Assembly (NCBI GenBank): GCA_052400685.1
Contig: JBQTGJ010000008.1
Strand: one strand, 5' to 3'
DNA: 64,000 bases
From: CAZHHH01 sp052400685
GTDB lineage: Bacteria; Bacteroidota; Bacteroidia; Bacteroidales; Marinilabiliaceae
The position numbers and the translations under genes are program-made. Within the stretch, counting starts at the first letter, position 1; each line of letters starts with the position of its first letter. Shown here one piece after another: positions 8,863-17,885 of the stretch. The notes beneath the pieces are model-generated. The model had not been told where the DNA came from, ran no database searches, and was given only the letters and a program-made list of their open reading frames with translations.

Positions 8863-10134
8863 TTACATCAAATCGAAACCAATATCTTTTCTGAAATATT
8901 TGCCATCAAAAATTATTTTTTTAATACTATTTAGCGATAGTTGCCGGGCTTCCTTAATTGATGAGCCAAAAGAAGTAACCGCAAATACACGTCCTCCTGA
9001 TGTTACTATTTCGTTGTTATTGAGAGTGGTCCCGGCATGAAAGGCAATACTTTTGTCTACATTGTTAACACCGCTTACCTTTATCCCTTTTTGGTAACTT
9101 CCGGGATAGCCACCTGAAACCATTACCATGGTAACGGCGGTGCGTGGGTCCACGTCGCATTTTTGTTGGTTGAGGGTGCCTTTTCCGGCTGCCATTAGCA
9201 GTTCTAATAAGTCGGAACTGAGGCGTGGCATAACCACTTCGGTTTCAGGATCGCCCATTCTTACGTTGTATTCAATTACGTAAGGTTCATTATTGACTTT
9301 AATAAGGCCTAAAAAGATAAAACCTTTGTAGGGTATACTCTCTTTTGCTAATCCGTTTACCGTGGGACGAATGATGCGGTCTTCGATTTTTTGCATAAAT
9401 GCGGCATCGGCAAACGGAACGGGAGAGACGGCTCCCATCCCCCCTGTATTAAGTCCTGTGTCGCCTTCTCCAATGCGCTTATAGTCCTTGGCCTCAGGCA
9501 GCACCACGTAGTTCTTTCCGTCGGTGAGGACAAATACAGAAAGCTCAATACCACTTAAGAATTCTTCGATGACTACAGTGTTCCCGGCTGCGCCGAACTT
9601 TCCACTTAGCATGTTATCCAGTTCCAGGCAGGCTTCATTGTAATCATTAATGATAAGAACTCCTTTCCCCGCTGCCAGCCCGTCGGCTTTGAGTACATAA
9701 GGAGCTTTCAATGTTTTCATGAATGCTTTGCCGTGCGCAACGCTGGATGCCGTAACTGATAGGTAGCCGGCGGTTGGAATATTATGTCTTTGCATAAATT
9801 GTTTGGCAAAATCTTTACTGCCTTCCAATTGTGCGCCTTTTTGAGAGGGGCCGATGATAGTGACTTCTTTCATGGTTTCATCGGCTGCAAAAGAGTCAAT
9901 AATACCACGTACAAGCGGTTCTTCGGGCCCCACCACCACCAGCCTGATGTTATGGTCGAGAACCGTTTTTTTGACAGTCTCAAAATCATTGGGATCGACA
10001 GACAGATTGGTTCCCAGTTCGGCAGTGCCGGCATTACCGGGGGCAAAGAATAGTTGTCCGGCCAACGGACTTTGTTTTATTTTCCATCCAAAAGCATGCT
10101 CGCGGCCACCAGAGCCAAGTACCAAAACATTCAT
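8863..10134 (-). CDS. purD: Phosphoribosylamine-glycine ligase (GAR synthetase)
   Basis: ATP-grasp enzyme making glycinamide ribonucleotide, the second step of purine synthesis. The 423 residues are normal length. The N-terminal MNVLVLGSGGREHA is the family signature; ATP-grasp features include KADGLAAGKGV (about residue 147) and the metal-binding end EYNVRMGDPETE (about residue 287). One full ~90-bp repeat unit lies on the same strand just upstream, ending 25 bases from the start codon. Confidence 0.97.
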   Translation of the reverse strand: MNVLVLGSGGREHAFGWKIKQSPLAGQLFFAPGNAGTAELGTNLSVDPNDFETVKKTVLDHNIRLVVVGPEEPLVRGIIDSFAADETMKEVTIIGPSQKGAQLEGSKDFAKQFMQRHNIPTAGYLSVTASSVAHGKAFMKTLKAPYVLKADGLAAGKGVLIINDYNEACLELDNMLSGKFGAAGNTVVIEEFLSGIELSVFVLTDGKNYVVLPEAKDYKRIGEGDTGLNTGGMGAVSPVPFADAAFMQKIEDRIIRPTVNGLAKESIPYKGFIFLGLIKVNNEPYVIEYNVRMGDPETEVVMPRLSSDLLELLMAAGKGTLNQQKCDVDPRTAVTMVMVSGGYPGSYQKGIKVSGVNNVDKSIAFHAGTTLNNNEIVTSGGRVFAVTSFGSSIKEARQLSLNSIKKIIFDGKYFRKDIGFDLM

Positions 10135-10158
10135 TGTATCTATCGTTTATTATTTCAT

Positions 10159-10248
10159 ATGTTTATAATTTGTCTCTCAGTTGCCATATGGAACTCGCCA
10201 GGATAATCATACTTCTGTGTGTGAATCAATTCCCATGGCTCGTTTCAT
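10159..10248 (-). repeat. ATGAAACGAGCC repeat unit (upstream of purD)
   Basis: Read on the minus strand this 90-base unit begins ATGAAACGAGCCATGGG and ends before ATGAAATAATAA. Its first ~65 bases are nearly identical to the fourth tandem unit before the RND gene (36150-36238). It encodes the 13-residue frame MKRAMGIDSHTEV and stops in TGA. It lies between the stop of the polysaccharide deacetylase (10251) and purD. Confidence 0.85.
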
Positions 10249-10250
10249 AT

Positions 10251-10922
10251 CTAATTGCAATCCGGGACTATACTACTTGCAGTATAGCCTTGCTCCTGCA
10301 AAAAACGCAGCGTTCTTGGCAAGACTTCCTGTAAACGGGGCCATGCTTTTAGTGAATCATGAAACACAATGATTGACCCCGGTCTGATGTTATTTTTCAT
10401 ATTCAGAAAGACATCTTCAGGTGTTAAATTGTTGTCATAATCCATGGTTAGAACGTCCCACATTATAATTTTTTTAAATCGCTTTTTCAGTGTCTGGATA
10501 TGCCATGGAAAAAGGATTCCGTGCGGCGGTCTGAATAAAGCAGCGTCCATCAGGTTACGACTCCTTTCTATATCTGCCAGATACTCCTTAAAATGGCCCC
10601 ACTTAACGGGGCGGTGCGAATAAGTATGTATCCCGGTTGCCATATTATGGCTACGCAAAAGTTGATACTCCTCAGGGTGTTTGCGCACATTATCGCCCAC
10701 GCAAAAAAAAGTGGCTTTCAGGTTATACTGTTCCAGTAACTCCACAACCCAGGGTGTGACTTCCGGGATTGGCCCGTCGTCGAAGGTGATAAAAACCTGC
10801 CGGGTGGTGACTGGCAGACGCCATGTGGCGCCTGGGTACCATATTCTTAACCACCATGGTGGTTGAACCTGCCATTTTTTTATTTTAGTTTTTTTCAAAG
10901 AACCCCAATCGTTGAAATGCAC
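10251..10922 (-). CDS. Polysaccharide deacetylase family protein
   Basis: A 223-residue NodB-fold hydrolase. The catalytic motif FITFDDGP is at about residue 45-52 and the metal-site motif HTYSH at about 98-102, followed by FRPPHG (about 131) and the later IIVFHDS, in the order expected of carbohydrate esterase family 4. It would remove N-acetyl groups from a glycan. There is no signal peptide, though a hydrophobic PPWWLRIWYPG stretch near the N-terminus may associate with the membrane. Its start overlaps the end of the upstream DUF2723 gene by 38 bases, which implies translational coupling. Confidence 0.88.
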   Translation of the reverse strand: MHFNDWGSLKKTKIKKWQVQPPWWLRIWYPGATWRLPVTTRQVFITFDDGPIPEVTPWVVELLEQYNLKATFFCVGDNVRKHPEEYQLLRSHNMATGIHTYSHRPVKWGHFKEYLADIERSRNLMDAALFRPPHGILFPWHIQTLKKRFKKIIMWDVLTMDYDNNLTPEDVFLNMKNNIRPGSIIVFHDSLKAWPRLQEVLPRTLRFLQEQGYTASSIVPDCN

Positions 10923-13900
10923 CTTCGTAGGTGTTGTTAACTTCGTTTATTAAATCTTTGCGATCGAAGGTTTGCAGCGACCGTTGAATTTCTGAATAAA
11001 TAGCCATAGTGCGTTGAATTTCTGACATGCTACCTGCTTTAAGTGAAGGTTTAAGCGAGGTGTAGAAATCCAGTTCCTGAAAGTTTAGCTCAGCCAGTCC
11101 ACGCATTACCTCGTCCCCTTTTTCAATCGCACCGGCGTTGTAATACCCTTCGGCAATAAACAGCGAAAAGTAATTGTGTGGAATACGTGAAGGGGGCAGT
11201 ACTTCCATTGTTTTATCGAGAACTTCTATGGCTTTTTCTTTTTGGCCTTCCTGAATGAGCGCAGCAGCCAGACGTGACAAGTTGTTACGGATATTGATAC
11301 CCATACGCTGGTGATTTTCATCCAGATATACGCGTTCGTCATTCCAACCATCAAAAATAAATGTATGCATCACGTTGTTGTACATTTTCTCGGTGTCAAC
11401 GCGCCCGTATTGCCCATCTTTATTTTCTGATTTGATGGGTGTTATCTGGTAGGCAAAGCCTTCCAGCTGGAAGTAGTTATCGAGGCCGGCGTAATTTTCG
11501 CTACCGACTGTAACAGCGTAGTAAATCGGTCTATTCCAGTTATCATGCGCCAATAGATCGAGTACCATCAGCTCATTTTTCAGGATTCGATCTTTTTTGA
11601 TATTGATCTGCATTGCAGTATCAACCATGTGTGCATATTTTTCACTTACCATGCCATTGTTAATTACTTTGGCACTGTCAACGTTCAGGTAGAACGATTT
11701 GGAAGGAAGATGGTCAATAACACCACGGTAATTTGGTATTTGTTTGGTTCTTGGATCATCGCTGGCCAGAAATTTTATGGCCTCTTTCAGATCCACTGAG
11801 CCGTCTATTCGGTCGACCAGATAGACAATGTCGCGTTTGCCGGTTTTGTACTGTTCATGCGTCATTGAGAAGGGCAGCGGATCTGACAGATATGATTTAC
11901 GGCGCATTTGATCAATGTACCAGTCTGTTTGCAGATAACTAAGATTACATACCCTTACATCGGTTCTTATGCCCTCAACTTCCTGAGCATACCACAGTGG
12001 GAATGTGTCGTTATCGCCATTGGTAAATATTACACCATCTTTGGCTACGGTATTCAGATAGTTGTATGCCAGGTCGCGGGCTATTGTCCTATGCGACCGG
12101 TCGTGATCGTCCCAGTTCTCTGATGCCATAATACCGGGGACTAGAAGCAAGGCGCCAATGCTTGCTATTAATGCCGCCGGTTTGCCTGGTAAAAATGTTT
12201 TTAATGCATCGACCACTGCCAGCACGCCCAATCCAATCCATATGGCAAACGCATAGAATGAACCGGCATAGGCATAGTCACGTTCACGTGGCTGGTAAGG
12301 CGTTTGATTCAGGTAGATAACAATGGCCAGACCAGTAAAGAAGAATAAGAGCATTACTACCCAGAAGTCGCGTTTGCCGGTTGTTCCGGCACCCAATTGA
12401 AACAACAGACCGATGAGCCCCAGAATCAGGGGCAACATATAGTATTTATTGTTGGCGGCGTTATCTTTCAGGTAATCGGGCAGTTTGTCCTGATCGCCAT
12501 ACATCATGTTATCTATAAAGGGAATGCCTGTAATCCAGTTGCCATGTTCAATTTCGCCGTTACTTTGAATATCGTTTTGACGACCGGAAAAATTCCACAT
12601 GAAATAGCGCAGATACATAAAACGTACCTGATAGTTAAGGAAGAAGGTAATATTTTCGATGAATGTGGGAACTTTAATGGTTTGCATTTTCCCGGCATCA
12701 TTTGTAATTGTTACCGATCGTCCTTTGACGTTAGCCCATTGTTTATATGCTTCAATGTGGCGTGGTTCGCGGCTGTACATACGAGGAAAGAGGGTTGTGG
12801 TTCTTTCATCAAATTTGTAGGATGGCCGGTAGTCCTGAATTTCATATTTCTCTTTGCCTTTAACATAAATGGGTGCGCCTTTATCATCGTCCATGCCGTC
12901 CCAGTCGAGTGGCGAATTGTAATATTGCCCTGAAATTAAGGGCCGGTCGCCATATTGCTCACGATTAAGATACCCTTGAAGGGAAAATACATCTTCGGGT
13001 GAGTTTTGATCCATGGTTGGATTGGCCGACGAGCGGATAACTATAAGTGAAAATGAGGAATAGCCTAGCAGAATGACTGCAATAGCCGTTAATATCGTAT
13101 TTAATACCGGTTTTTGTTTTTTGTATGTATAAAAAATACCGTAGGCCAAACCGCCTATTAAAAGGATTCCGTACACTGCGGATCCGGTGTTAAATTTCAG
13201 ACCCAAATTATTAACAAAGAAGAGTTCAAACCAACTGGCAATTTTTATTACCCCGGGAATGATAATATAGAGTATGGATAAAAGGATCAAGGCAGCCAGA
13301 GCCAGTGCTTTGATGGTATTATTACGGTTTACTTCATATTTTTTGAAGTAAACCACCATGACGATGGCAGGTATTGCCAGCAAGTTTAACAGGTGAACCC
13401 CGATGGATAAACCCATTAGGTAGGCTATCAGAATAAGCCACCGGTTGGAATAGGGTTCGTGTGCCACGTTTTCCCATTTCAGGATGGCCCAAAAAACCAT
13501 TGCGGTGAAGAGTGACGACATGGCATACACTTCGCCTTCGACGGCCGAAAACCAAAATGTGTCTGAAAAGGTATACGCCAAAGCGCCGGTGAGACCGGCA
13601 CCAAGAACGGCCCAAACCCGCCAGGATTCCGGTTTATCCTGATTTTTGATGAAAATTTTATGCCCCAGATGGGTAATGGTCCAGAATAAAAATGCGATGG
13701 TTAATGCACTGGCAATTCCCGACATGAAGTTGATGGAAAAAGCAACCCTTGAGACGTCACCGGCAAAAAGCGTAAAGAAGCGTGCTACCAGCATAAAGAA
13801 AGGTGCTCCCGGAGGATGACCGACCAATAGTTTGTAGGAAGCCGAAATAAATTCACCGCAGTCCCAGAAACTGGCGGTTGGCTCAAGTGTTAGAGTGTAG

Positions 13901-13965
13901 ACAACGGCTGAAATAATAAAAACCAGCCAGCCCAAAATGATGTTTAACCGTTTATAATTCTGCAT
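10885..13965 (-). CDS. DUF2723 membrane protein (glycosyltransferase family 117 type)
   Basis: A 1026-residue protein with an N-terminal membrane domain (a dozen or so hydrophobic segments within residues 1-600) and a C-terminal soluble part ending in helical, TPR-like sequence. The first loop carries EPTASFWDCGEFI (about residue 28) and GHPPGAPFF (about 49), the DE-type loop typical of GT-C transferases and of DUF2723. The human relative TMEM260 is a protein O-mannosyltransferase; the bacterial proteins are presumed polyprenyl-dependent glycosyltransferases, but acceptor and sugar are unknown. The coupled deacetylase suggests one glycan pathway. Confidence 0.85.
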   Translation of the reverse strand: MQNYKRLNIILGWLVFIISAVVYTLTLEPTASFWDCGEFISASYKLLVGHPPGAPFFMLVARFFTLFAGDVSRVAFSINFMSGIASALTIAFLFWTITHLGHKIFIKNQDKPESWRVWAVLGAGLTGALAYTFSDTFWFSAVEGEVYAMSSLFTAMVFWAILKWENVAHEPYSNRWLILIAYLMGLSIGVHLLNLLAIPAIVMVVYFKKYEVNRNNTIKALALAALILLSILYIIIPGVIKIASWFELFFVNNLGLKFNTGSAVYGILLIGGLAYGIFYTYKKQKPVLNTILTAIAVILLGYSSFSLIVIRSSANPTMDQNSPEDVFSLQGYLNREQYGDRPLISGQYYNSPLDWDGMDDDKGAPIYVKGKEKYEIQDYRPSYKFDERTTTLFPRMYSREPRHIEAYKQWANVKGRSVTITNDAGKMQTIKVPTFIENITFFLNYQVRFMYLRYFMWNFSGRQNDIQSNGEIEHGNWITGIPFIDNMMYGDQDKLPDYLKDNAANNKYYMLPLILGLIGLLFQLGAGTTGKRDFWVVMLLFFFTGLAIVIYLNQTPYQPRERDYAYAGSFYAFAIWIGLGVLAVVDALKTFLPGKPAALIASIGALLLVPGIMASENWDDHDRSHRTIARDLAYNYLNTVAKDGVIFTNGDNDTFPLWYAQEVEGIRTDVRVCNLSYLQTDWYIDQMRRKSYLSDPLPFSMTHEQYKTGKRDIVYLVDRIDGSVDLKEAIKFLASDDPRTKQIPNYRGVIDHLPSKSFYLNVDSAKVINNGMVSEKYAHMVDTAMQINIKKDRILKNELMVLDLLAHDNWNRPIYYAVTVGSENYAGLDNYFQLEGFAYQITPIKSENKDGQYGRVDTEKMYNNVMHTFIFDGWNDERVYLDENHQRMGINIRNNLSRLAAALIQEGQKEKAIEVLDKTMEVLPPSRIPHNYFSLFIAEGYYNAGAIEKGDEVMRGLAELNFQELDFYTSLKPSLKAGSMSEIQRTMAIYSEIQRSLQTFDRKDLINEVNNTYEGAFQRLGFFEKN

Positions 13966-14240
13966 ACAGCAATGTTTTCAAAACAATAGGTAATGGGTAA
14001 AAATTTCACAATGTGGTCAAAAATACAATAATCTTACCTATTTGCCTCATTATTTATTTATGAATGATATTTTAAAGTGTTGAAAATATGGTTTTGGACA
14101 AGCAAAAAATTTGCCACGACGAGGCGCATCAATGGAAATATAACCTGTATTAGTTTGATATGGTATAATATTTTTGCGTTAGATGCTTTTGTGAATGCGT
14201 GGTAATCGAAAAGTAATATATTGGCTAAGAGGATTTTCAA

Positions 14241-14330
14241 GTGTTTAGATTTTGTTTGTTAAGGTCTCATGTAACCCGTCGGAATTAATCAGACTCCTGT
14301 GTGTGAAATAATTTCCATGGCTCGTTTCAT
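14241..14330 (-). repeat. ATGAAACGAGCC repeat unit (upstream of the DUF2723 gene)
   Basis: A 90-base diverged unit, read on the minus strand. Its mini-ORF is MKRAMEIISHTGV then TGA. The unit ends directly at a TTG codon that opens a 60-codon frame (14058-14240) with hydrophobic stretches; I do not regard that frame as an established gene. The rest of 13966-14453 holds only this unit and the tRNA-Gln promoter. Confidence 0.75.
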
Positions 14331-14391
14331 TTTTTGAAGAATAGCGAAGGCCGGCAGTAGCCACAATATATTTATTTTTTTGAAGTTTTTA

Positions 14392-14422
14392 TTTGATAGA
14401 AATAAGAAACCTTATATCTTTG
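14392..14422 (+). promoter_or_regulatory. Bacteroidota promoter for tRNA-Gln
   Basis: TTTG at 14392-14395 and TATCTTTG at 14415-14422 with a 19-base spacer match the consensus; the tRNA begins 31 bases downstream. Confidence 0.7.
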
Positions 14423-14453
14423 CATCGCTTTTTAAAAATGAAAGCATAAAGAT

Positions 14454-14527
14454 TGTCCTGTGGTGTAATGGTAGCACAGATGGTTTTGGTCCATCTAGAC
14501 AGGGTTCGAATCCTTGCAGGACAACCA
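14454..14527 (+). tRNA. tRNA-Gln (anticodon TTG)
   Basis: Acceptor TGTCCTG pairs with CAGGACA. The anticodon stem GATGG/CCATC holds loop TTTTGGT with anticodon TTG, and the T-loop is TTCGAAT. CCA follows the discriminator A and is genomically encoded. Confidence 0.95.
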
Positions 14528-14530
14528 TTA

Positions 14531-14573
14531 AAAAAACCGCAAATTTTTGTTTATCAAAAATTTGCGGTTTTTT
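14531..14573 (+). terminator. Terminator after tRNA-Gln
   Basis: A 19-bp stem of an A-run, CCGC and AAATTTTTG against its complement, ending in T6, directly after the tRNA. Confidence 0.85.
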
Positions 14574-14699
14574 GTTGACATTATTTTCCGGATTCAACTA
14601 TCTTCATGAATTGGTTATTGGCATAAGTTTTGAGCAAGCTAAGCTTATGTTTATTTTGGATAAAAGCATTTATTTACGAATAAATTAAATAACGAAAGT

Positions 14700-15173
14700 A
14701 TGAAAAAGTTGGTTTGGATGGCCTTTGTAGGTCTTTTGCTATTTCCTTTGGCGGCCAGTTCGCAGCAAGCCGTTGGTCTTCGCTTTGGCGGTGGAACCAT
14801 TTCAGGTGCCGAAATTTCTTATCAAACACCCTTTCAGGGCAATCGTTTGGAAGCTGATCTTGGTTGGGGTGGAAACTCCGACTGGCATTACTGGAATTTA
14901 ACCGGCCTGTACCAATGGGTTATGCCCATTGAAAATGGGTTTAACTGGTATCTGGGTCTGGGCCCATCTATTGGTAGTTGGTCCTATAGGGGTGACGACG
15001 ATGACATTGATGGAGGTCTTGGTTTGGGCTTGGCTTTAAATATTGGTGCGGAGTATAATTTTTCCGAAGTGCCGCTCCAGATAGCGTTGGATACCCGCCC
15101 CACGCTTAATATTACCGACCGTGGTGATAATGGTTGGTTTGGATTGGCACTGGCTTTTCGTTACAGATTTTAA
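14700..15173 (+). CDS. Small outer-membrane beta-barrel-like protein
   Basis: A 157-residue exported protein with signal peptide MKKLVWMAFVGLLLFPLAASSQ. The mature part alternates polar and apolar residues, is rich in Gly, Trp, Tyr and Asp, and ends in FRYRF with a C-terminal Phe, as outer-membrane barrels do. An acidic turn (GDDDDIDGG) lies near residue 100. It probably forms an 8-strand barrel; no enzyme motif is seen. Terminator at 15191-15226. Confidence 0.7.
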   Translation: MKKLVWMAFVGLLLFPLAASSQQAVGLRFGGGTISGAEISYQTPFQGNRLEADLGWGGNSDWHYWNLTGLYQWVMPIENGFNWYLGLGPSIGSWSYRGDDDDIDGGLGLGLALNIGAEYNFSEVPLQIALDTRPTLNITDRGDNGWFGLALAFRYRF

Positions 15174-15190
15174 ACGAGCCTTTGATATAA

Positions 15191-15226
15191 AAAAAGAGCG
15201 ACTTCATATTGATAGTCGCTCTTTTT
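15191..15226. terminator. Bidirectional terminator
   Basis: AAAAAGAGCGACT and AGTCGCTCTTTTT form a perfect 13-bp stem between the convergent genes at 14700 and 15266. Confidence 0.88.
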
Positions 15227-15265
15227 ATTTTATGCCGGGCAGATGCAGTGAAGCCCTGTCTGACT

Positions 15266-15874
15266 TTATTTTTGTTCAATTAAATCGTCCAATAGCGTGT
15301 AAAATTTTTCGGAGTCCCATCTGGCAGCTCCGGTTTTAAAAAGTACCAGTCGACCTTGTTTGCTGATTAGGATAGTGGTGGGCAAGGTGGAGGTTGCGAA
15401 CTGCTCGGGTACCGATCCGGCGATGTTATATAAGGGCAGCGTATAGTTGTGTTTGTTCATAAACGTTTTTACAACATCACGGGCTTCGTTGTTTATAAAG
15501 ACAAAATTAACATCGTCCTGATATCGGTCGTACAATTTTTGAATGGATGGCATTTCGGCAATGCAGGGGGGGCACCATGTTGCCCAGTAATTAATAAACA
15601 GCGGTTTTCCCTTGAGTTGTGCCAGATTTATCACCTGTCCGTTGGCATCCGAAAGACGAAATTCCCAGTCTTCATCCGTCAGAAAAGTTGTGGCAGATGA
15701 TGCACGAGGTGCGAGCAATGTTTGTCGTACAATAAATGATGAAACGGTTTTGCGGGAGGCTGGAAAAATCATGCTGATGACCAGCAACAGGAAAAGAAAA
15801 TCGAACGTTATGCTCCACCATCGTTTGTTGGCGCTGTATTTATCCCATCTTCTTTTTAAATAATTTGTCTTCAT
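15266..15874 (-). CDS. TlpA-type membrane-anchored thioredoxin
   Basis: A 202-residue thiol-disulfide protein. A single membrane anchor lies at about residues 19-40, and the thioredoxin fold facing the periplasm carries the active site WATWCPPC (about residues 93-100). The cis-Pro region TLPTTILI (about 163) is present. TlpA/ResA-like proteins reduce disulfides in envelope proteins or during cytochrome c maturation. The minus-strand gene just upstream (15898) encodes another anchored protein of unknown role. Confidence 0.9.
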   Translation of the reverse strand: MKTNYLKRRWDKYSANKRWWSITFDFLFLLLVISMIFPASRKTVSSFIVRQTLLAPRASSATTFLTDEDWEFRLSDANGQVINLAQLKGKPLFINYWATWCPPCIAEMPSIQKLYDRYQDDVNFVFINNEARDVVKTFMNKHNYTLPLYNIAGSVPEQFATSTLPTTILISKQGRLVLFKTGAARWDSEKFYTLLDDLIEQK

Positions 15875-15897
15875 AAGTTACTGTTTAGTGTGTTGCG

Positions 15898-16560
15898 TTA
15901 AAGGATCCATTTGGGCCATGCAAATGTTTTGTACGTTTTGCCGCCCGATGTTTGAATCATGGCACCCACGCGGTTAAATCCTTTCAGATCCGGTATTTTT
16001 TCCCAAAACTGATCTATGTCTATTACAATTTCCTGACGGGTACCGGGCGTTAGGGTGAGCGGGAAAACAGAACTCTTAATATTGAATCGTCGCGAGGCAG
16101 TCCATCGTTTGAATAACAATTGAGGTGAAATAAAAGTTTGGCTATCGTTGGTATTGTTGGCCACCGATAAGCGGACGAGCAGACGATGTGTACTTCTGTC
16201 CCTGAAAAATACCGTATTGAAAGAGACCCATTTGGGCATGAGGCGGGTTAACCAGCCTTTGGTGAAGCCATAATAAAAAAGCGTCGCTATTATCGCAAGT
16301 GTCATGACTGTTTGCCAAAATGAGCCGTCGTTTTTGCTTTGTGGCTGTTTAAGGCTTCGTTCGTACATCAGCTCTTCGTATGATTTAAGCTGAGTTTCAC
16401 TGCCGTTGTCCAACTGTGTTATTTGCGATTGGGGTATGGGGCGGGTTTCAGTCTTAGGAGCCCACATTCTGCCACAGAAATTGAGTAATACCATCAAACC
16501 CAGTGCCGAGATGATGATGGTTCTGTTGCGCATCCAGAATTCTGAAAATCTCATATTCAT
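15898..16560 (-). CDS. Membrane-anchored protein of unknown function
   Basis: 220 residues with two hydrophobic segments (about residues 14-30 and 84-104) and a C-terminal soluble domain of beta character with a V.VANNTNDSQTF segment and a late TPGTRQEIVIDID, resembling an immunoglobulin-like sandwich. No family is recognised. It lies four bases after the 16565 gene and before the thioredoxin gene, so the three are probably one transcript. Confidence 0.6.
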   Translation of the reverse strand: MNMRFSEFWMRNRTIIISALGLMVLLNFCGRMWAPKTETRPIPQSQITQLDNGSETQLKSYEELMYERSLKQPQSKNDGSFWQTVMTLAIIATLFYYGFTKGWLTRLMPKWVSFNTVFFRDRSTHRLLVRLSVANNTNDSQTFISPQLLFKRWTASRRFNIKSSVFPLTLTPGTRQEIVIDIDQFWEKIPDLKGFNRVGAMIQTSGGKTYKTFAWPKWIL

Positions 16561-16564
16561 TGGT

Positions 16565-16939
16565 TTATTGAGGGAAAGGCATCAAGCCTTTGTAATTGAT
16601 GTAATATTCGCCGTCTATTTCGGGTTGTCCCATTTCTTCGTCGGTTTCGCCGTTGGCGTTGGCCACACCAACACTGGCAAATTGACAAATGGCTTTATGA
16701 CGAAGGGCATGATCAGAAACTTTTGCTGCCACGTCGGGCATTAGAATACCCATGCCAGGGAATCGGGCCGTGCGTACAACAATAAAATAGAGTTTGTCGT
16801 TTTTACGTGCAACCAATTGGGGGTTTATATCCAGCTCTTTACGTACGTTTAGAACGTCGTAGTTGTTGTCAACCAGGTTTTTGTAGACTACTTTTATACC
16901 AAACAAGTGCAGATCTTCGTGATTCATTTTTTTTCCCAT
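16565..16939 (-). CDS. Conserved hypothetical protein, possible PD-(D/E)XK-like fold
   Basis: A 124-residue soluble protein. The pattern of a polar helix, then PQLVARKNDKLYFIVVRTAR, recalls the E...(D/E)xK strand pair of small nuclease-like folds, but the acidic residues are not in the expected places, so nuclease activity should not be assumed. First gene of the probable 16939-15266 operon. Confidence 0.55.
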   Translation of the reverse strand: MGKKMNHEDLHLFGIKVVYKNLVDNNYDVLNVRKELDINPQLVARKNDKLYFIVVRTARFPGMGILMPDVAAKVSDHALRHKAICQFASVGVANANGETDEEMGQPEIDGEYYINYKGLMPFPQ

Positions 16940-17374
16940 AAATAATAATGTTCAGTGTTTAGTAATTAACAGATGTTAGCGTGTTTTGTTACAAACCTAA
17001 ATTTGTCTGGTTTCTCGACCTTCCGGTGATTAAGCCTGTTTTTACTTAGTGTCAGCATGAAAATCCCGTTTTTTGCAACACTGTCGCTTTCAGGATGGTT
17101 ATTTACACCAGTCAACCCACCTTTTTTAAGCTTCGCGAGCCTCAAAAATATAGTTTTTATATTTGCCGCGAATTCTTTTAGGCGCATATGGCAGATTCTG
17201 TTTTCAGTGTTGATTTGCCCAATTTTCTTGCGGGTTAAAAAATTTTGCTCATGCAATCAGGATGCAAATATAAAACGCGAAAAGTTAATCAATATCCATC
17301 AATGGGTTATTTAATTTGTTTTTTTTAACGGATAAATAAGACTATAAAATCTTAAACAATTTTACCTTTGCAAC
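16940..17374. other. Intergenic region with divergent transcription
   Basis: This 435-base stretch separates the minus-strand operon from the plus-strand CCGAH gene. A 96-codon minus frame (16966-17256) has no recognisable features and I leave it out. The only element seen is the TACCTTTG at 17363-17370. Confidence 0.5.
17363..17370 (+). promoter_or_regulatory. -7 element abutting the 17375 start codon
   Basis: TACCTTTG matches TAnnTTTG exactly and ends four bases before the ATG at 17375, so the expected transcript start falls on or next to the start codon. No -33 TTTG is at the proper distance. Confidence 0.45.
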
Positions 17375-17800
17375 ATGTTAATGATTGTATTGATATTAGT
17401 TGGGGGACTGGTTATAACTTACTTAGGTAGCCTTTTGTTCGTTAAGAAAGATCAAAATGGAAAACCAGTGCCAGTAGAGCCGGAAAAAATACCCGATATT
17501 AATTGTTGTGGTGCGCATGAGGTGTGTGAGAAAGACACCTTGCTTTCGGCGTCGGACGAAGTAGTTTATTACGATGATGAGGAGCTGGATCAGTTCAAAT
17601 TTGTCTCGCCTCAGGATTATACTTCTGAGCAGACGGAGCAGTTTCGTGAAATACTGTTTAGCATGCGCGATGAGGATGTGGCCGGGTGGCTTCGCAGTCT
17701 TCAGCTTCGGAATGTTGAATTACCCTATGCCGTGCGTGAAGAGGCTCTTATGATTGTGGCTGATGTACGTGATATTATACGTGGTGCCAGGGTTGTTTAG
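17375..17800 (+). CDS. Conserved Bacteroidia protein with CCGAH motif, often labelled 'phospholipase'
   Basis: 141 residues: an N-terminal membrane segment (residues 1-22), a polar linker, then INCCGAHEVCEKDTLLS (about residues 48-64), an acidic YYDDEELDQF segment and a helical C-terminal part with EDVAGWLRSLQLRNVELP. I recognise this arrangement as a conserved Bacteroidia family whose database name 'phospholipase' is not supported by a known catalytic motif. The paired Cys could bind metal or form disulfides. A second in-frame ATG at 17381 is an alternative start. Confidence 0.75.
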   Translation: MLMIVLILVGGLVITYLGSLLFVKKDQNGKPVPVEPEKIPDINCCGAHEVCEKDTLLSASDEVVYYDDEELDQFKFVSPQDYTSEQTEQFREILFSMRDEDVAGWLRSLQLRNVELPYAVREEALMIVADVRDIIRGARVV

Positions 17801-17828
17801 TCTGTTTTTTAGTAGATAAGAAAAAAAT

Positions 17829-17851
17829 AACCCCGACCGGTTGGCGGGGTT
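17829..17851. terminator. Terminator between convergent genes
   Basis: AACCCCG and CGGGGTT enclose a nine-base loop; A-rich upstream and T-rich downstream sequence allows use from either side, between the 17375 gene and pyrH. Confidence 0.75.
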
Positions 17852-17885
17852 TGTATATTTTAAAGCCAGACATCAATCCGTATGC

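Noticed and set aside
16966..17256. 96-codon minus-strand frame
   Set aside because: No recognisable features; placed in a promoter-containing intergenic region.
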